This document shows, in pieces, positions 45,477 through 56,928 of a stretch of 64,000 nt of DNA. A program made the translations under genes and the position numbers. Location: contig CP092865.1 in assembly GCA_030710605.1 (NCBI GenBank), forward strand, positions 31,528,190 through 31,592,189, written 5' to 3'. The notes under the pieces were generated by a model. That model searched no databases. It had not been told where the DNA came from and was given only the letters and a program-made list of their open reading frames with translations. Every line of letters starts with the position of its first letter. Positions within the stretch are counted from its first letter, which is position 1. The stretch comes from Cordylochernes scorpioides. Taxonomy: Eukaryota; Arthropoda; Arachnida; Pseudoscorpiones; Chernetidae.

Positions 45477-46424
45477 TATATATATGTAGTAATGTAGTGT
45501 TGCTGTTATCCGGTTGTTGATTGTAGTGTGGCATGTTGGTTGCAGTCGTGGTGACCACAATGATTATAGTGGGTTCAGGCGTGATTGGGATTACACAAAA
45601 GGACGAGGCATGTTGGTTGCCACCATAGAGATGGCGAGAGAGCAAGTGCAGCCGACACCGGTCAGGGGAGATCTGTCTAGAGGAGTCTGTCAAATCTCCT
45701 TTCTCAAAGCGGACTAATCTGTTTGAGTAAGAAAGGGGCACACTTGGGAACGCGACTTGTTTTTCGGACCTATTTTCTCCACTGGCGCCGACTGTCACTC
45801 ACTAGAAATTTTATTTGGCACTTTGGCAATAACACTGCAACTATACAAAACATGGAGACATAGATATACTGTATATTGGAATATATTACAACATATATAT
45901 GTAGTTAATCTTTATTCTGACACGCAAGCAAACTTTTCGAGGGCCCTACGAAGTCATCTGTGGCGTGTGGGTGGATTATCAGTCTAGGAGAGAATTATTC
46001 AGGTTTATGGATACTGTCCACAGAACGGCCAGATTTATTCAGGTGTAAATCACTCTAGCTTGTTGGACACATGGAATATAAATTATCCGCTAAATGTTGT
46101 CATAAATTGTGACACCTTGAATTTTTTTCAGGAAGAGAAGTGTTCCATTTATCGTGTTAATGTTTATTATTTATAGAGAAGCTAGTTTATATGAAACTTT
46201 ATTCTAAAATTGCCAAACTCAAATTACCTTATAAACGTCGGCGTTCCACTCTTCCATTACAGAATTACTGAAATATTTGGAGATGATTTCTTGATATCTC
46301 TTAAAGAATATTGTTAAACCTAAATATTCTGCATGAAGATGACACAGCAGATATGAATACCTATCGAGAGAACTCTGCCATATACTAAATATATGTAAAT
46401 ATGTTAAAAACAAAAAAGGCATAT
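45477..46424. other. Unassigned DNA
   Basis: 45520-45800 is GC-richer, with open frames on both strands at 45445-45798 and 45514-45717, but neither has a recognised domain. No other feature. Confidence 0.35.
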
Positions 46425-46640
46425 CCTGACCAGGTTCACATGAGCATTTCTAGATTTCAGAGAGCGCCATCTAGTAGAATAAAAATAAACTAAGCGTTTA
46501 TTTAACTTGTTCCATCATATTTGGCTAACCTAATTTATGGATAAATCAAGAAATGTCAACCACGAACGCGTTTGGGGCTGTTGGCTCTCGTCAGCGTGAT
46601 GCAGACTGTACCTACTACGATCTCTAAAACAAGAAGCGAG
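46425..46640. repeat. Hammerhead-bearing repeat unit (decayed copy)
   Basis: AAAAGGCATATCCTGACC module, GCGCCATCTAGTAGAATAAA, spacer, GGCTAACC, hammerhead relic on the minus strand, then GCAGACTGTACCT. It follows the same order as 36911-37180. Confidence 0.55.
46557..46602 (-). ncRNA. Hammerhead ribozyme relic, inactivated core
   Basis: Minus strand: ATCACG, CTGACGA, GAGC-CAACA-GCCC, then CAA in place of GAA, ACGCGT, cleavage base T, CGTGGT. The invariant G of the GAA core is lost, so it should not cleave. Helices I and III are kept. Confidence 0.6.
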
Positions 46641-46936
46641 GATATTGCGAAACTTCGCTTATAGCGAACCTGAACTAATCCTCAATATTAGTGATACCAT
46701 AAAGTGAAAAGTGGATATAATGGACCAAATGTTCAGTTGCATTAAGATTATCTATAGAGAGGTTTTTAAAATATATTTTTTTAAATTTCCAAAATTTTTA
46801 TGATGGCAAATAATTTAATTATAATCTATCATCACTATAATATACCCTTAATATTTATATAAATATTATATATTATTTATTTATGTATATTCATATTTGT
46901 GTTCATTTTATTTTTCTTCTGGATATTCTATCCTTC

Positions 46937-46970
46937 CTGACGAAGCCTAGGGGACCCCTGCGAAATTCGC
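46937..46970 (+). ncRNA. Hammerhead-like relic
   Basis: CTGACGA, an imperfect helix (AGGG-GAC-CCCT inside GC/GC), then GAAATTCGC. The core words and a pairing helix II are present but no helix I could be found, so it is at most a relic. Confidence 0.3.
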
Positions 46971-47506
46971 TTCCTTTCTGGTACCTTTGAGGGCAAGAAT
47001 TTGCTGACTGACGACTGCTAACAGCAAGTCATACTGTCTGCTGTGATTGGTAGACGAGACGCATGCGCAAATTCACTGTCTTGAGATACAAGACGGAAGT
47101 GGATCCATTTAAAAGCGTCGCACAAAATTTGTTTACCATATTTTAAAAGTCAATTGAAACAAATATTAAGCCCATCTTAAACCACGTTACATTATTTAAG
47201 CTAATTTTATTGTTATTTATTTTTAATTTAAATATCTAAACAAGATTTTAATTGTTTTTCTTATCAAACCTTAATGTTTATTTTTCTAATTTTATTTGTT
47301 ATAACTTTGCTTTACGTCTATGCTTTCAAATAGTCATTAAAGCTTCTTGTATATTTTATAAATCATTAGAAATTATTAGTTCATATTAAAAAAAAAAATA
47401 AAGAGTTACCAATCTACTACTATATATATGCCATTTATATTCTGCTTCGATATAGCTGCCATTTTACATATCGGCCCGTTGAAGATCCTAATATATACTA
47501 TATTTT
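46971..47506. other. Unassigned AT-rich DNA
   Basis: No gene or element is recognised. Confidence 0.35.
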
Positions 47507-47682
47507 ACACACACCCAGCTTTATTAAGACCACTGTTCTTATACCGATTCACCACCGAAGGAAACATAGATGGAGCTCCTATACTCCAGGCAGTGCAGAT
47601 CCCAACAGCCTCCAGGTTCGACGTATGTCCAGTAGCCACAGAATCCATCGTGCATAGGTTAGCGTATCACTGAAAAGGCTAG
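47507..47682 (-). mobile_element. SINE-like repeat, family 2, copy 2
   Basis: Second copy of the 34424-34606 element: same 5' start ATTCCACACT, same order of phrases, and the same hairpin and TCTTAATAAAGCTGGGTGTG end on the minus strand. Confidence 0.6.
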
Positions 47683-48088
47683 TGTGGAATATTGATAGTT
47701 ATATGTTACCGCAAGATTTGCATATTATCAAAATATATTGAGGTTACCTTTTTATAATACTTAGTTAGACAAATGTAATCAAAGTTAAGCAAGACATATT
47801 GAAGTCAACATCTAACTTCAGTCAGAAGTGGTAGAGGTAAAGTAGGCTGGGTCAGTGGCGATAGAGGGCTACGGACCAATGGCCACGGAATATTTTCCTG
47901 GTGGTAGCTGACGTGTGGAAAATAAAATTACTGGGCTGATGGAAGAAATATGGTGATGAACAGTTTCTGGTTAGAAAAGGAAAACTAGAGTAAGTACTTC
48001 TGGAACACGTGCCTTAGGTTTACCCAATTGGTTGTTGGCAAAATAGGTCAATATTGCCGTTATTGCTAAATAAACAACATAAAAACAT
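47683..48088. other. Unassigned DNA
   Basis: Nothing recognised. Confidence 0.35.
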
Positions 48089-48230
48089 TTTATTTTCAAG
48101 CTTTCGGACTTGTTAGTCCTTCAACAGGATTATCACTTTAACCAATTAATAATAAATTCTTATTATTACTAATTTGTTAATGTGATACTCCTGTTGAAGG
48201 ATTGATAAGTCCGAAAGCTTGAAAATAAAA
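48089..48230. repeat. Palindromic element, CCGAAAGCTT family
   Basis: TTTATTTTCAAGCTTTCGG and its inverse end the element. Both arms read outward CCTGTTGAAGGA, a short AT loop, then AAGTCCGAAAGCTTGAAAAT. Same hammerhead-like layout as 3877-4091. Confidence 0.7.
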
Positions 48231-48864
48231 AGGTGTACAAGAAACTTAGCTCTGGAAGCTTTATTTATTTTATAATATTATAAATCAGCGAAGAACGTTT
48301 ATTTATAAAATATTTTGGTATATTTTATCAGTTCTCTATCACAAATTGGATTGAAACATTGATAAAAATATTATTCAATACATTTTAGAAACTATTATGA
48401 ATTATATTTGAATATTTCTAAATCGTAATTATATATATTCAAAAGAGTATTGTTCAAATATTTTGAAAGTCTAAATGATATCTATCAAATGGTATAACCA
48501 CAAAATATTGAACAAAATCGCAAAGTTTACTAAAAATATTATTTAACATTCATTGTTGTCATTTCTTAATTATCGCTATATTCACGTTTATTAAAAGGGT
48601 TGAGTCGCAAATGTTACAGAAAATAAATAATTCCTTTTGAGAGTCATCGTCAACATTTCTAGTATCAATAATGCCTATTCAAAAGTGTTTTTAAATGCTC
48701 AAGATTTCTAAAATTGATTATTAAACACCTCTCTTTACAGTATAGAAAAATATATTTTGGCAGATTGGATTTTGAGTAATTTTTCACTTCAACCATTATT
48801 TTTATTCATTTATGACGTTTCGTTAACCCACTGTAACCCTCTTTAAAGAAAACTAATCCTATAA
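48231..48864. other. Unassigned AT-rich DNA
   Basis: No gene or element is recognised. Confidence 0.35.
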
Positions 48865-48867
48865 TTA

Positions 48868-48946
48868 AGAAAAAAAGGCATCTTCTTATCGTGCAACTGA
48901 TGAGGTTGAACTCAGTTGCCCGATTAGGAGATGCCTTTTTTTTTCT
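48868..48946. repeat. Short palindrome of two CAGGAGATGC modules
   Basis: AAAAAAGGCATCTTCTTATC, GTGCAACTGATGAGG and the inverted GTTGCCCGATTAGGAG, ATGCCTTTTTTTTT. This is the module found beside the hammerhead repeats, here head to head. Confidence 0.65.
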
Positions 48947-49274
48947 TAATGCATTTACCTTATCTCAATACAATATCACAGTTGTACTATATTTTCAAAT
49001 AATACTACAATTCTTATTTTTGCCTTTTTATATTTTAGCAAAAGTTAACATAGGGTTAGTTTTCCTATAAAAAGATGACAATGGGTGTAACCGAAATGCC
49101 GGAAATAAAGATAGCTTGAAATGTGTGTGTGGATAATTAATCATATATTTTCAGTCAGATTCAACTCTTTTTATGAACAGAGATAACAAATGGTTGGCCA
49201 AATTGGAAAAGAATGGCAAAAGTTGCAGAATATAAATTTAAATAGTTAAATACATACACGATGCGTCGTTTATA

Positions 49275-49421
49275 CAGGTAGCCCATAAATTTCGAAAATT
49301 TTATTTTTTTATTGAAATTAAAAGGCAAACTAGAATAAAAAAACTATAACTATTTTATTCTAATTTGCTTTTTAATTTGAAAAATAATATTAAAAGGGTT
49401 CGGGACTTATGGGCCACGCTG
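49275..49421. mobile_element. Tc1/mariner-type MITE, 147 bp
   Basis: The ends CAGGTAGCCCATAAATTTCG and, inverted, CAGCGTGGCCCATAAGTCCC are flanked by TA on both sides (49273-49274, 49422-49423). The interior is itself a loose palindrome (ATTAAAAGGCAAACTAGAAT and its inverse). Non-coding. Confidence 0.75.
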
Positions 49422-49423
49422 TA

Positions 49424-49974
49424 TAATAAAAAACATATAGTTTCCTTTTGCGTCAAATTCTTTTATTGCTTCAAAATGAAAAACATGAACTTTCGGATAA
49501 GTTTCTTAATCTAAATTTATTATGAACTGTGGTAAAATGTCAAAAATTTATGGGATTCAATATCTATCCGCCATAAATATTGAATATTTGTAAAAATGTT
49601 TATTTACACAATTTTGCGAAAGTATCTCTTTTTTATTTAGAAGCCATAAAAAAATTACCCAGAAGGACACTATATACCATGAAAAATATATTATTTTGGA
49701 ACTCTTATAAACATTTATAAATTCAATAAACTTTTTTTTAATTCAAGTAATTTTTTAGATATTCCTTAAATACATCCAAAGTTACCCCATAAAATCCTTA
49801 GCAACCATTGTATATCTTACATATCTGAATGAACTCTATCCAATAGTGGTCAAATTGTCTAATATAGGGAAATATTAGCTCTATTTAATATATATAATGC
49901 TGGTAAACATTTAGTTAATACACTATATACTGAATTATATATAGAGTTGTATAATATAGATTATTTTGATGCAT
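49424..49974. other. Unassigned AT-rich DNA
   Basis: No gene or element is recognised. Confidence 0.35.
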
Positions 49975-50500
49975 TATTATCTGTTATCCAAATTCGAAAC
50001 TATTATAGACGCGTTGATTCTTTTTTTAAAAATAAACAATTTCTACTGCCTTTACTGCAATGGAAAAATTAGCCAGGCCCTCCCATTAATTTTTCCATTG
50101 CAGTAAGGGCAGTAGAAATTGTTTATTTAAAAAAAAAAGAATCATAAGCGTCTATCTTCTTCTTCTTTCTTATCTCCACTCAATCATTCATGACTGGGTG
50201 AAGTAGAATGCGTCTGCCTTTGTCATTAAGACTGGGAGCACTACTCAGTGGCAGGCCGACTTAGCTCCAAAAGAAATGGCCGCCTCTGACATGAGGAACA
50301 GACGCCATGTGCAACCGCTCCTAACATGGAGTACAAACGCTGCTCATCCTGTATTCCTGGATTAGGAACCCTTACAGGGTACTATCAGCCGGGCTAGCTG
50401 AGCCCAGGTTTTTTAGTGAGCTTGTTACTGCATCCCCTCCTCCTTTTTCATCCGGGCTTGAGACCGGATAAGGCGGAGTTATAAGCGTCTATAATAGTTT
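49975..50500. repeat. Fold-back element, ACGCGTATGATCC family, split by a SINE
   Basis: Left arm from about 49990 (CGAAACTATTATAGACGCG) and inner arms CTACTGCCTTTACTGCAATG and its inverse. The right arm is interrupted at 50155 by the SINE at 50156-50480 and resumes with ATAATAGTTTCGAATAAAG. The centre has a shortened CCAGGCCCTCCCATTAAT. Confidence 0.75.
50156..50480 (-). mobile_element. SINE-like element, family 1, copy 2 (325 bp) with 12-bp target duplication
   Basis: ATAAGCGTCTAT is present at 50144-50155 and again at 50481-50492, an exact 12-bp duplication made when the element inserted into the fold-back at 49975. Minus strand: AACTCCGCCTTATCCGGTC to ATGATTGAGTGGAGATAAG and AAAGAAGAAGAAG. 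The 5' start is the same as in the 40111 copy. No protein coding. No convincing A or B box was found at the 5' end, so the promoter type is open. Confidence 0.78.
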
Positions 50501-50872
50501 CGAATAAAGATAATGAAAACCAGTGTATTTCAGAAATTATAGCACCTAATTGATAGATCTTTTAAGTCAGTTATAAGATGTCGTTACATTAAACTTCTTG
50601 ATAATTTTATTTTGTTCTCATCTAACAATTTTCTGAATTATTTTATAACTTCTGTCCAATAGTATATTATTAATATATTTTCTCACGTTATTATTTATAC
50701 CGTCTATTCTAAAAGAAAAAATTCAAAATTAGTTGAAAATATTTGTAAACTCAATGTAAGAGCATAGAGCGATAGAGAGAGAGGTTGAGATTAAAACTAC
50801 TTTAAAACAATGTCCATATAGGATGATATAAGATTAAAACAAAATAATGTGTGTGGTAAATATGAATAAAAA

Positions 50873-50915
<43 letters not shown>

Positions 50916-51061
50916 TAAATAAATATAAATATATTTATTAAAAAAACGAGAGATAAAAACCAAATTTTTCTCTCTAATGGCTTTCTACCATATATCGGAA
51001 AAACTTAACCTTTATTTTTCTTTCCATAATTGAGTAATTATTCTTTCATGAATTATTGAAA
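50501..51061. other. Unassigned AT-rich DNA with an (AT)n run
   Basis: (AT)n at 50877-50913; nothing else recognised. Confidence 0.4.
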
Positions 51062-51105
51062 CCCATGTACGTGTTTCGGGTTCTTGGCCCTCGTGAGGGC
51101 GGTAT
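51062..51105 (-). ncRNA. Hammerhead ribozyme relic
   Basis: Minus strand: ACCGCC, CTCACGA (invariant G lost), helix GGG/CCC, GAA, ACACGT, cleavage base A, CATGGGT. Same family as 37057. A CAGGAGATGC module follows at 51262-51290. Confidence 0.5.
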
Positions 51106-51299
51106 TTAGTTTCCAACCAACTAAGATGGGTAAATATGATTCTTTTTATAATTCAAGGATTTTCTTTTTAAATCAAGAAAGGTAATTTGCCAATTTTCGG
51201 AAACAAAAATATCGGTGTTCAGTTGATGTTATACCTGATAATTCCATGAAGCCATCAAAAACGTTCAGTTGCATGATCAGGAGATGCTCCTTTGTTTTT

Positions 51300-52103
51300 T
51301 TTTTTTTTTTGCCTTCATGATCTTCTGTTTTTTTATCTCTTTTAAAGCATATTTCAGCGTTTTCTCTCACCTTTAGCCTTGAATATCGTTTATTGGAATT
51401 AAAAATAAACGCTGAAGATCCTTTTGATGGAAATGTAGAAGGGTAAAGTAATTGATTCAGTAAATTATCGAATTCTAAATTTGATTTCTGAGATTTCAGC
51501 TATATTTGAACATTGATAATATGATCTTTCACATTTTGATTTCTGCTTCTTCTCTCATGTGTTCTGTTGAAAGTATAGGTGGGTTAACAATGCAGAAAAA
51601 CTTCTCCGTTCTCATTTTTCTATTTTTTTTATTTGGCAATAAAGGCATCAATTCGTGACCAGGTCAATCCTTTTGAATCTCCTTCTCTCCTTTCTTCCGG
51701 GTACCATATCTAAGATATTGTGAAATATAAGCAGTTAGCTTCTTATAATTTCTCCTAACAAGTTGATTAGAGTGTGTGTCTATCCTATACCAGTTATAAT
51801 TTGTTTACTATATCTACATATAAATTAGAATGATCTTTTGAATCTTTAAGAGATAGAGAGCACTACTACTGAGAATGGTGGATCATCTTAAAATGCCATT
51901 TCACACTCAAATAAAACATTTTTCTATAATATGAGTTAGAAATGATGCTGTAGATGAGCAATTAACTTTAAGATATCCCTATATCTGTTAGGAAATCGGG
52001 TCATCATGAAATATCATTTCACCCTCAAGTAGGACAGCTTTCTATGATGTCCCTTAGGGAGTGATATTGAATATAAGCCTCTATATAGAACCAAACATAG
52101 GTT
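51300..52103. other. Unassigned AT-rich DNA
   Basis: No gene or element is recognised. Two similar phrases, ATCATCTTAAAATGCCATTT (51893) and a decayed copy near 52010, hint at an old duplication. Confidence 0.35.
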
Positions 52104-52290
52104 GAACTAAATCATCAAGCAATCCAAGGCCATTGTCTCTTTTAAATACTCTTTCTCAAGCTTTCGGGGCGGATTCGCCTTTCAACAGGAAACCTAGGTT
52201 TTTTGATGAAGGGAATATTGGTCCGAAAGCTTGTGAAATAAAGAGTGGTTAAAAGAGACCTGTCCCTGGATTGCTTGTTGATTCAGTTTA
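52104..52290. repeat. Palindromic element, CCGAAAGCTT family (asymmetric cores)
   Basis: Outer arms AAATCATCAAGCAATCC and ATTGTCTCTTTTAAATACTC are inverted at the right. On the plus strand the right arm keeps TTGATGAAGG, a loop, then GGTCCGAAAGCTTG. The left arm reads CCTGTTGAAAGGC on the minus strand. The GATGA word supports CTGATGA as the ancestral sequence of this family. Confidence 0.65.
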
Positions 52291-52830
52291 TTTGTAAAGG
52301 CAGGAAGGAATATGTATTATAATCCTAGGTTTACATGGCAACGGCAGCAGATTTATATTCGCTCGTATAATAAATACACGTGCAATAATTTATTACATTA
52401 AGGAATTGTACAAATTGACCTTTATATATATAAAGAAGTGTGCTTGATTTTATACGAGAAGCTTTTTGTAAACGCAATAGTTTTTCAAAGAAATATATAG
52501 AAAGATATTTACAGATAAAAATATAATAACGCCTACTTTAATTTTCACAATCTGTAGGAAACCACCAGGCTTTAATTTTAAAAAAGGCGGGCAACCATTT
52601 AAAAATAATACTCAATCAATGACGTTCTTTACTTTTAATTTTTGTTTCGTGCGCCAAAGATTGCTTTATTAAGACTTGACGCGACTCGGGAAGATTCGCA
52701 CTTGATAAAAAGGAATTTGACTATGCAAATGTTTTAGTTTCGATTTGAGTAATTTTGGTATCTGTTTAATTTGTTTAAATATCTATATTATTTTTAGTTT
52801 TGTATATATTGAGCAATTTTTAATCACATT
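52291..52830. other. Unassigned AT-rich DNA
   Basis: No gene or element is recognised. Confidence 0.35.
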
Positions 52831-52837
52831 GTAATGG

Positions 52838-53063
52838 ATCTAGCCATTGCCTTTTAGGCAGATGCACCAGGTGGAACTAGCTGAGGAACACCGGGCTCGC
52901 ATTGAGAACCGGCAAATATGTCAGGTTCAGATGCTCATCCGGCAAAATCATTGTAGAGATCTTCGCCGATATAATGCGCCAAGTGTAAGTGAAGTTGCGG
53001 CCATTGCCTATCTCTTTCTGAAATGTTCAGATACCACCTCTTACTGCGATGTTACGGCTAGCT
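52838..53063 (+). pseudogene. Helitron replicase-helicase fragment
   Basis: A plus-strand frame encodes RARIENRQICQVQMLIRQN, then RDLRRYNAPSVSEVAAI. The RRYN-P-x-x-EVA-I pattern is familiar from the region just before the Rep catalytic domain of Helitron proteins. The match ends at about 53010; the following residues to the stop look unrelated. Rep and helicase motifs are absent, so this is a scrap of an autonomous Helitron, the kind of element that could have mobilised the short Helitrons here. Confidence 0.45.
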
Positions 53064-55387
53064 AACTTAATCTAAACTTAACTAAATTTGACTGTCCGAA
53101 CTTTACAGAAGTGAGACATCGATGTTCTCTGATCTAAATGATTTAACTCTCTCACATCAGCTACTTTGTCTATATGAATTTTATGAACTTTGTCGAACAA
53201 TACATGTAAATTTGTAGATATTTTTAGTTCCAAGTTCTATATTTGTTTTAGTTGTTTTGTTTGTTTCCTCTGTAATAGGCGCAAATTATTCAATATCGCG
53301 CCTGGTTGATTGATTTTTTTTAATCAACCAGATTTAAACTAACTTGTTCAACGTTTCTCTATTATAAGTATAATTAATATAAAAACAATTTTTAAATATC
53401 AGGTGTAGATCGCCATCCATTTACAATATTACAGAGACAAAGAGCTAACATCATATAAGTAATTTATACCATAAGAGAAGAACACCCTAAAGGTACGCTC
53501 TCTACTAATAAAAATAAATAAACGTCCTTATAGAAATTACTGGAAGTTTCTACGGTAATCATCTGATTCGACTCAAATTGCTTTGATGCGTTTGATCACT
53601 TTACGACCTGTAATCTCTTCAATGAGAATGATGGGTTTCTTTAGGATGAAGAACATCATTAAGAGGCTGTGGATATAAACTTCAATGTGAAGTTGAAGTT
53701 GAGGAAATAAACTAGATTTTAACATAAAGATTTTTATTGCAGAAGTTTTTCTTCAACTTTTTCAACATTGTAACTAGTATGTTCAAATGCTTGTAAAGGT
53801 ATTTCGCAATATTCTTCATTATTTGCCAACTCGCGTGTGTCCCACAAAATGAAAATAACAAATTCGAAAGAATATTTTCTGATTAAAAAGATTTGCAAAG
53901 TGTTGCTGGATTATAAATCCTTAACTGTTCAATATTGAGATTTCATAGGTAAGATTCGGTTCAGATAGATTCGTAACAAGAGAAGAAGTTATATGCCACA
54001 GTAAAACATTTAGCTGGTGGAAGAAGCATCAGGAACCTGCCAGTGACCTGCTAGCCTGACGTAAAGAGAGATGGACACAGATAAGATCTCAAGGCCAGCT
54101 TCCTATGTGGGTTAAACATTGCGGTGGCCTCAGGACATCTTCCATTAGACAACTATCTTCCAACATTTATCTCTTTTGGAAGAAAACACTAATCTTATCA
54201 CAATCTGCGATTCAAAAAATAACCATTGTTTCGTAGAACCCTGACACTATCAGATTAATTATTTGTATTTAGAAACTACCTCCACTTTGTGTAAGAAGCA
54301 GGTACTGTATACAAATAATTTCGCCAAAAGAAGTAGCAATTAAAGTAAAAGTTCATTTTCACCTCTCTGAGTGAGTTCTAACAATTTCAGAAATTTAGAT
54401 AATTGAGTGGTTTTCTCAATCATATTAGTAAAATCATGTGCATACATATGAAGTAAGAGTGCAGAAATTTAGGTGTAAGGTTCAAAATAAATATTCTCCT
54501 TCAGTGAATGCATAAAATATCTTTATTGCAACATGAATTAAAACAATGCTTATATTTAAACTTCTCTGTGCAGACCACGCAGATAAGTAAATAAGTCACA
54601 TCTGTAACATGTTAGGAGGTGAGAGACGCCCCTATACCGATGAGTAAACATGGTATACAAGATAGATTTCGCTAAAATAAACGATTAAGTTCTATATAAA
54701 CATTTCTATATAACGTGCGCGCGATGGGTTCTTTAGTCTTTATAATCCGAATTACCGGAAAAATATCTGTTTTAGAGTAGTTTGGGCCATGCGTAAGTAC
54801 CATTTGGCTTGAAGCACATCATTATTCGAGTTTTCCAACAAGTATACCTTGTTCATAGTTCACCAAAACTGGTATTGAGGCTTTTTAACTAAGCTTAATC
54901 TGCGCATTCCGAACCGAGATAAAAAAAAAAGATGCTTTGTGTCAATGCATTCAACAAATTCAATTTTTATTCAGCTATTAAACGGGAGAAGAACTTTGTT
55001 TGTTCACATATATAAATTTCGTAGTCTTCCCACTAAAAAGAATAATTAATGAATATAACTCGAACTATATTCAAAAGACAAATATTTAATCATTGAAAAT
55101 TCACAAGCGAGACTAAAACTATTTGATTCTTAATTTAAAATTCTGATTCGCCATCTCACCAAACTTTATTTAAAAACAGATTCGGAAAATTGATATTTCG
55201 GATAATCCAAGAGTTCGGGTGATTTTAACTTTAATATTTTTTGGAGATCCTCTAGAACTGGTTTTTCGAAGCCTTTTAAAGTCAGTAAACGTATGACAGT
55301 TACTATACTCGAAGTCTTTGTCGAAGAATTAACCATCGATCTCATGATACTTCAAGTTTCTACTAGGAAACCTGAGCTTCAGTTCAG
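53064..55387. other. Unassigned AT-rich DNA
   Basis: No gene or element is recognised in about 2.3 kb. If 55388-55593 is an exon, this could be intron or 5' flank. Confidence 0.35.
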
Positions 55388-55593
55388 AAACGTATAGAAG
55401 TGAATTTAAACGGTATGCGATGTGTCCAGAATGCTCCAGCCCAGCCTAGGTTCCTGGCAAGGGACTACGAGCTATTCCTGAAGAAACATCTGAAAGTAAA
55501 AGACGCTCAGGGTCATTCACCCAGTCTCGCCCATCTCCCAGAACTCTCACATGTCATACAAAAGCTGAAAGAAGATCTCAAAGCTTCAAAAAG
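55388..55593 (+). CDS. Possible internal exon of an unrecognised host gene
   Basis: A GC-richer open stretch of about 68 codons in AT-rich surroundings. It follows a CAG at 55385-55387 and ends at a strong splice donor, AAAAAG before GTAAGAG (55594). A stop lies upstream in frame at 55373, before the acceptor. The reading is KRIEVNLNGMRCVQNAPAQP, then LARDYELFLKKHLKVKD, QGHSPSLAHLPELSHVIQKL and KEDLKASKR, which suggests an amphipathic helical end. The acceptor has a weak pyrimidine tract. I do not recognise the protein. It could also be a chance frame or an old retroposed fragment. Confidence 0.35.
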
Positions 55594-55614
55594 GTAAGAG
55601 GAGAATTAGGAAAA

Positions 55615-55700
55615 ATAATTTTCTTGATCGTGCAACTGAAAATTGCTGATGGCTTGTGCAGTCTTTAGGAATAAATAACAATTAGCCGTTGATACTTATT
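55615..55700 (+). repeat. CAGGAGATGC-family module (decayed)
   Basis: TTCTTGATCGTGCAACTGAA, then AATTGCTGATGGCTTGTGC, matches the module at 36920-36985. No hammerhead follows. Confidence 0.45.
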
Positions 55701-56582
55701 AAAGATAGTAATGAAAGCCTTCAGGAACTTTGAGTTCCACGATCGAGCGACACCTTTGACTTAATTTAACGACATAATCCAGTACAGTTTCAATTTTGTA
55801 ATATTTTATCAATTGAAATGAGAGAATTTCTTAATAAACATGTACCAACTATATTTGTATTCCCTATTCCGTCCTTAAGAATGACTTACCCTTTCAGGAA
55901 AACATCAGTAATACACACACCTTTCTGCATCTCTTGTTTCGGTTAGGACTTTCTTCCGCATCAAGTCCAATTCAAACGATGAGAGCATCTTCTGCAATAA
56001 ATTTTGGAAATGTCTTTATAAATATCCAAATTTGTGTTATATATAGAATTTATTTAATTGTCAATATATATATCTCGGAGTAAATATTCAATACCTATGA
56101 GCAATACTGGGATCAATACAGAAGTCGCCCAGAGAATATTAGGAGAAGATTCTTTTTTAATTATCTCTAGTACACGTGGTACACGCCATGATAATCATTG
56201 TGGGTAGTTAGCGACTGCTTTTACTGTAAGTACACAGAAGAAGAATTGATGTTCAAAATGTGAGTTATTTGGATATTAGATTTAAGATATTATATGTACA
56301 TAGAATTCTTCAATGTCCACGGCTACAAAGGAAAAGATCAATATTAGGAGTTTCTCATGCCTATAAGGATAACAAGTTACAAATTGACAAGCTTTTTTTT
56401 TCTGACTCATTAATGATTTGAACTTTGTCTAACTGTACTATAATGTCTCAACGCACAAAATATTAGAATATCGTTTAAAATTAACTAGAAAACACCAGGT
56501 GTAATGGAGCTACGAATCCCAAGTACATGTGGTACAGGCCATGATAATCGGGAGAGCCGTTGAAACATTTTTTTCAGAAAAA
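55701..56582. other. Unassigned AT-rich DNA
   Basis: A phrase ending CCATGATAATC occurs twice, near 56180-56210 and 56525-56560 (GTACACGTGGTACACGCC and GTACATGTGGTACAGGCC), a loose direct repeat. Nothing else recognised. Confidence 0.4.
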
Positions 56583-56660
56583 AAAAATACTTAATTTCGG
56601 ATTCGATCCCGGGCCGTGACCATCGGAAATCGACGCTTTATTTCGCTAGTCCAGTGGCTG
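56583..56660 (-). repeat. tRNA-like sequence (degenerate)
   Basis: Minus strand: CACTGGACTAGCGAAATAAA (A-box-like), then CGATTTCCGATGG, CCCGGGATCGAATCC (B-box-like), and within 15 nt a T-rich end. It aligns with 14596-14665 in the plus orientation. The pair defines a tRNA-derived repeat family. Confidence 0.45.
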
Positions 56661-56928
56661 TTATGTTTAGTTCTGAATACCTGTTTATTTATCGGTATAT
56701 ACGAGTATTCACCAATGTTCACTTTTTCTATTTAGACTCCAGGGCGAGTATATATTAGACAAGTTGTCTTAATAAAAGGATTTTTTTTCTTTTACTGGTG
56801 TCAATAATATATGCATTTTTTCGCAAATCCAAGCTATGCCTTTTTACTAAGTAAAATTATCTAATTTTAAATGGCTTGTAACTAGTAAATTTTAACATAA
56901 TAAATTGTTTAATATTTTAAAATAATTA

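Noticed and set aside
45445-45798. 117-codon minus-strand frame as a gene
   Set aside because: It starts inside the fold-back arm region, has no recognised domain, and an opposing frame is also open in the GC-richer stretch.
48868-48946. CTGATGAG word inside a palindrome, as a hammerhead
   Set aside because: No GAAA follows with a pairing helix, and other copies of this module read CTGAAAGTTGCTGATGG. The word is coincidental.
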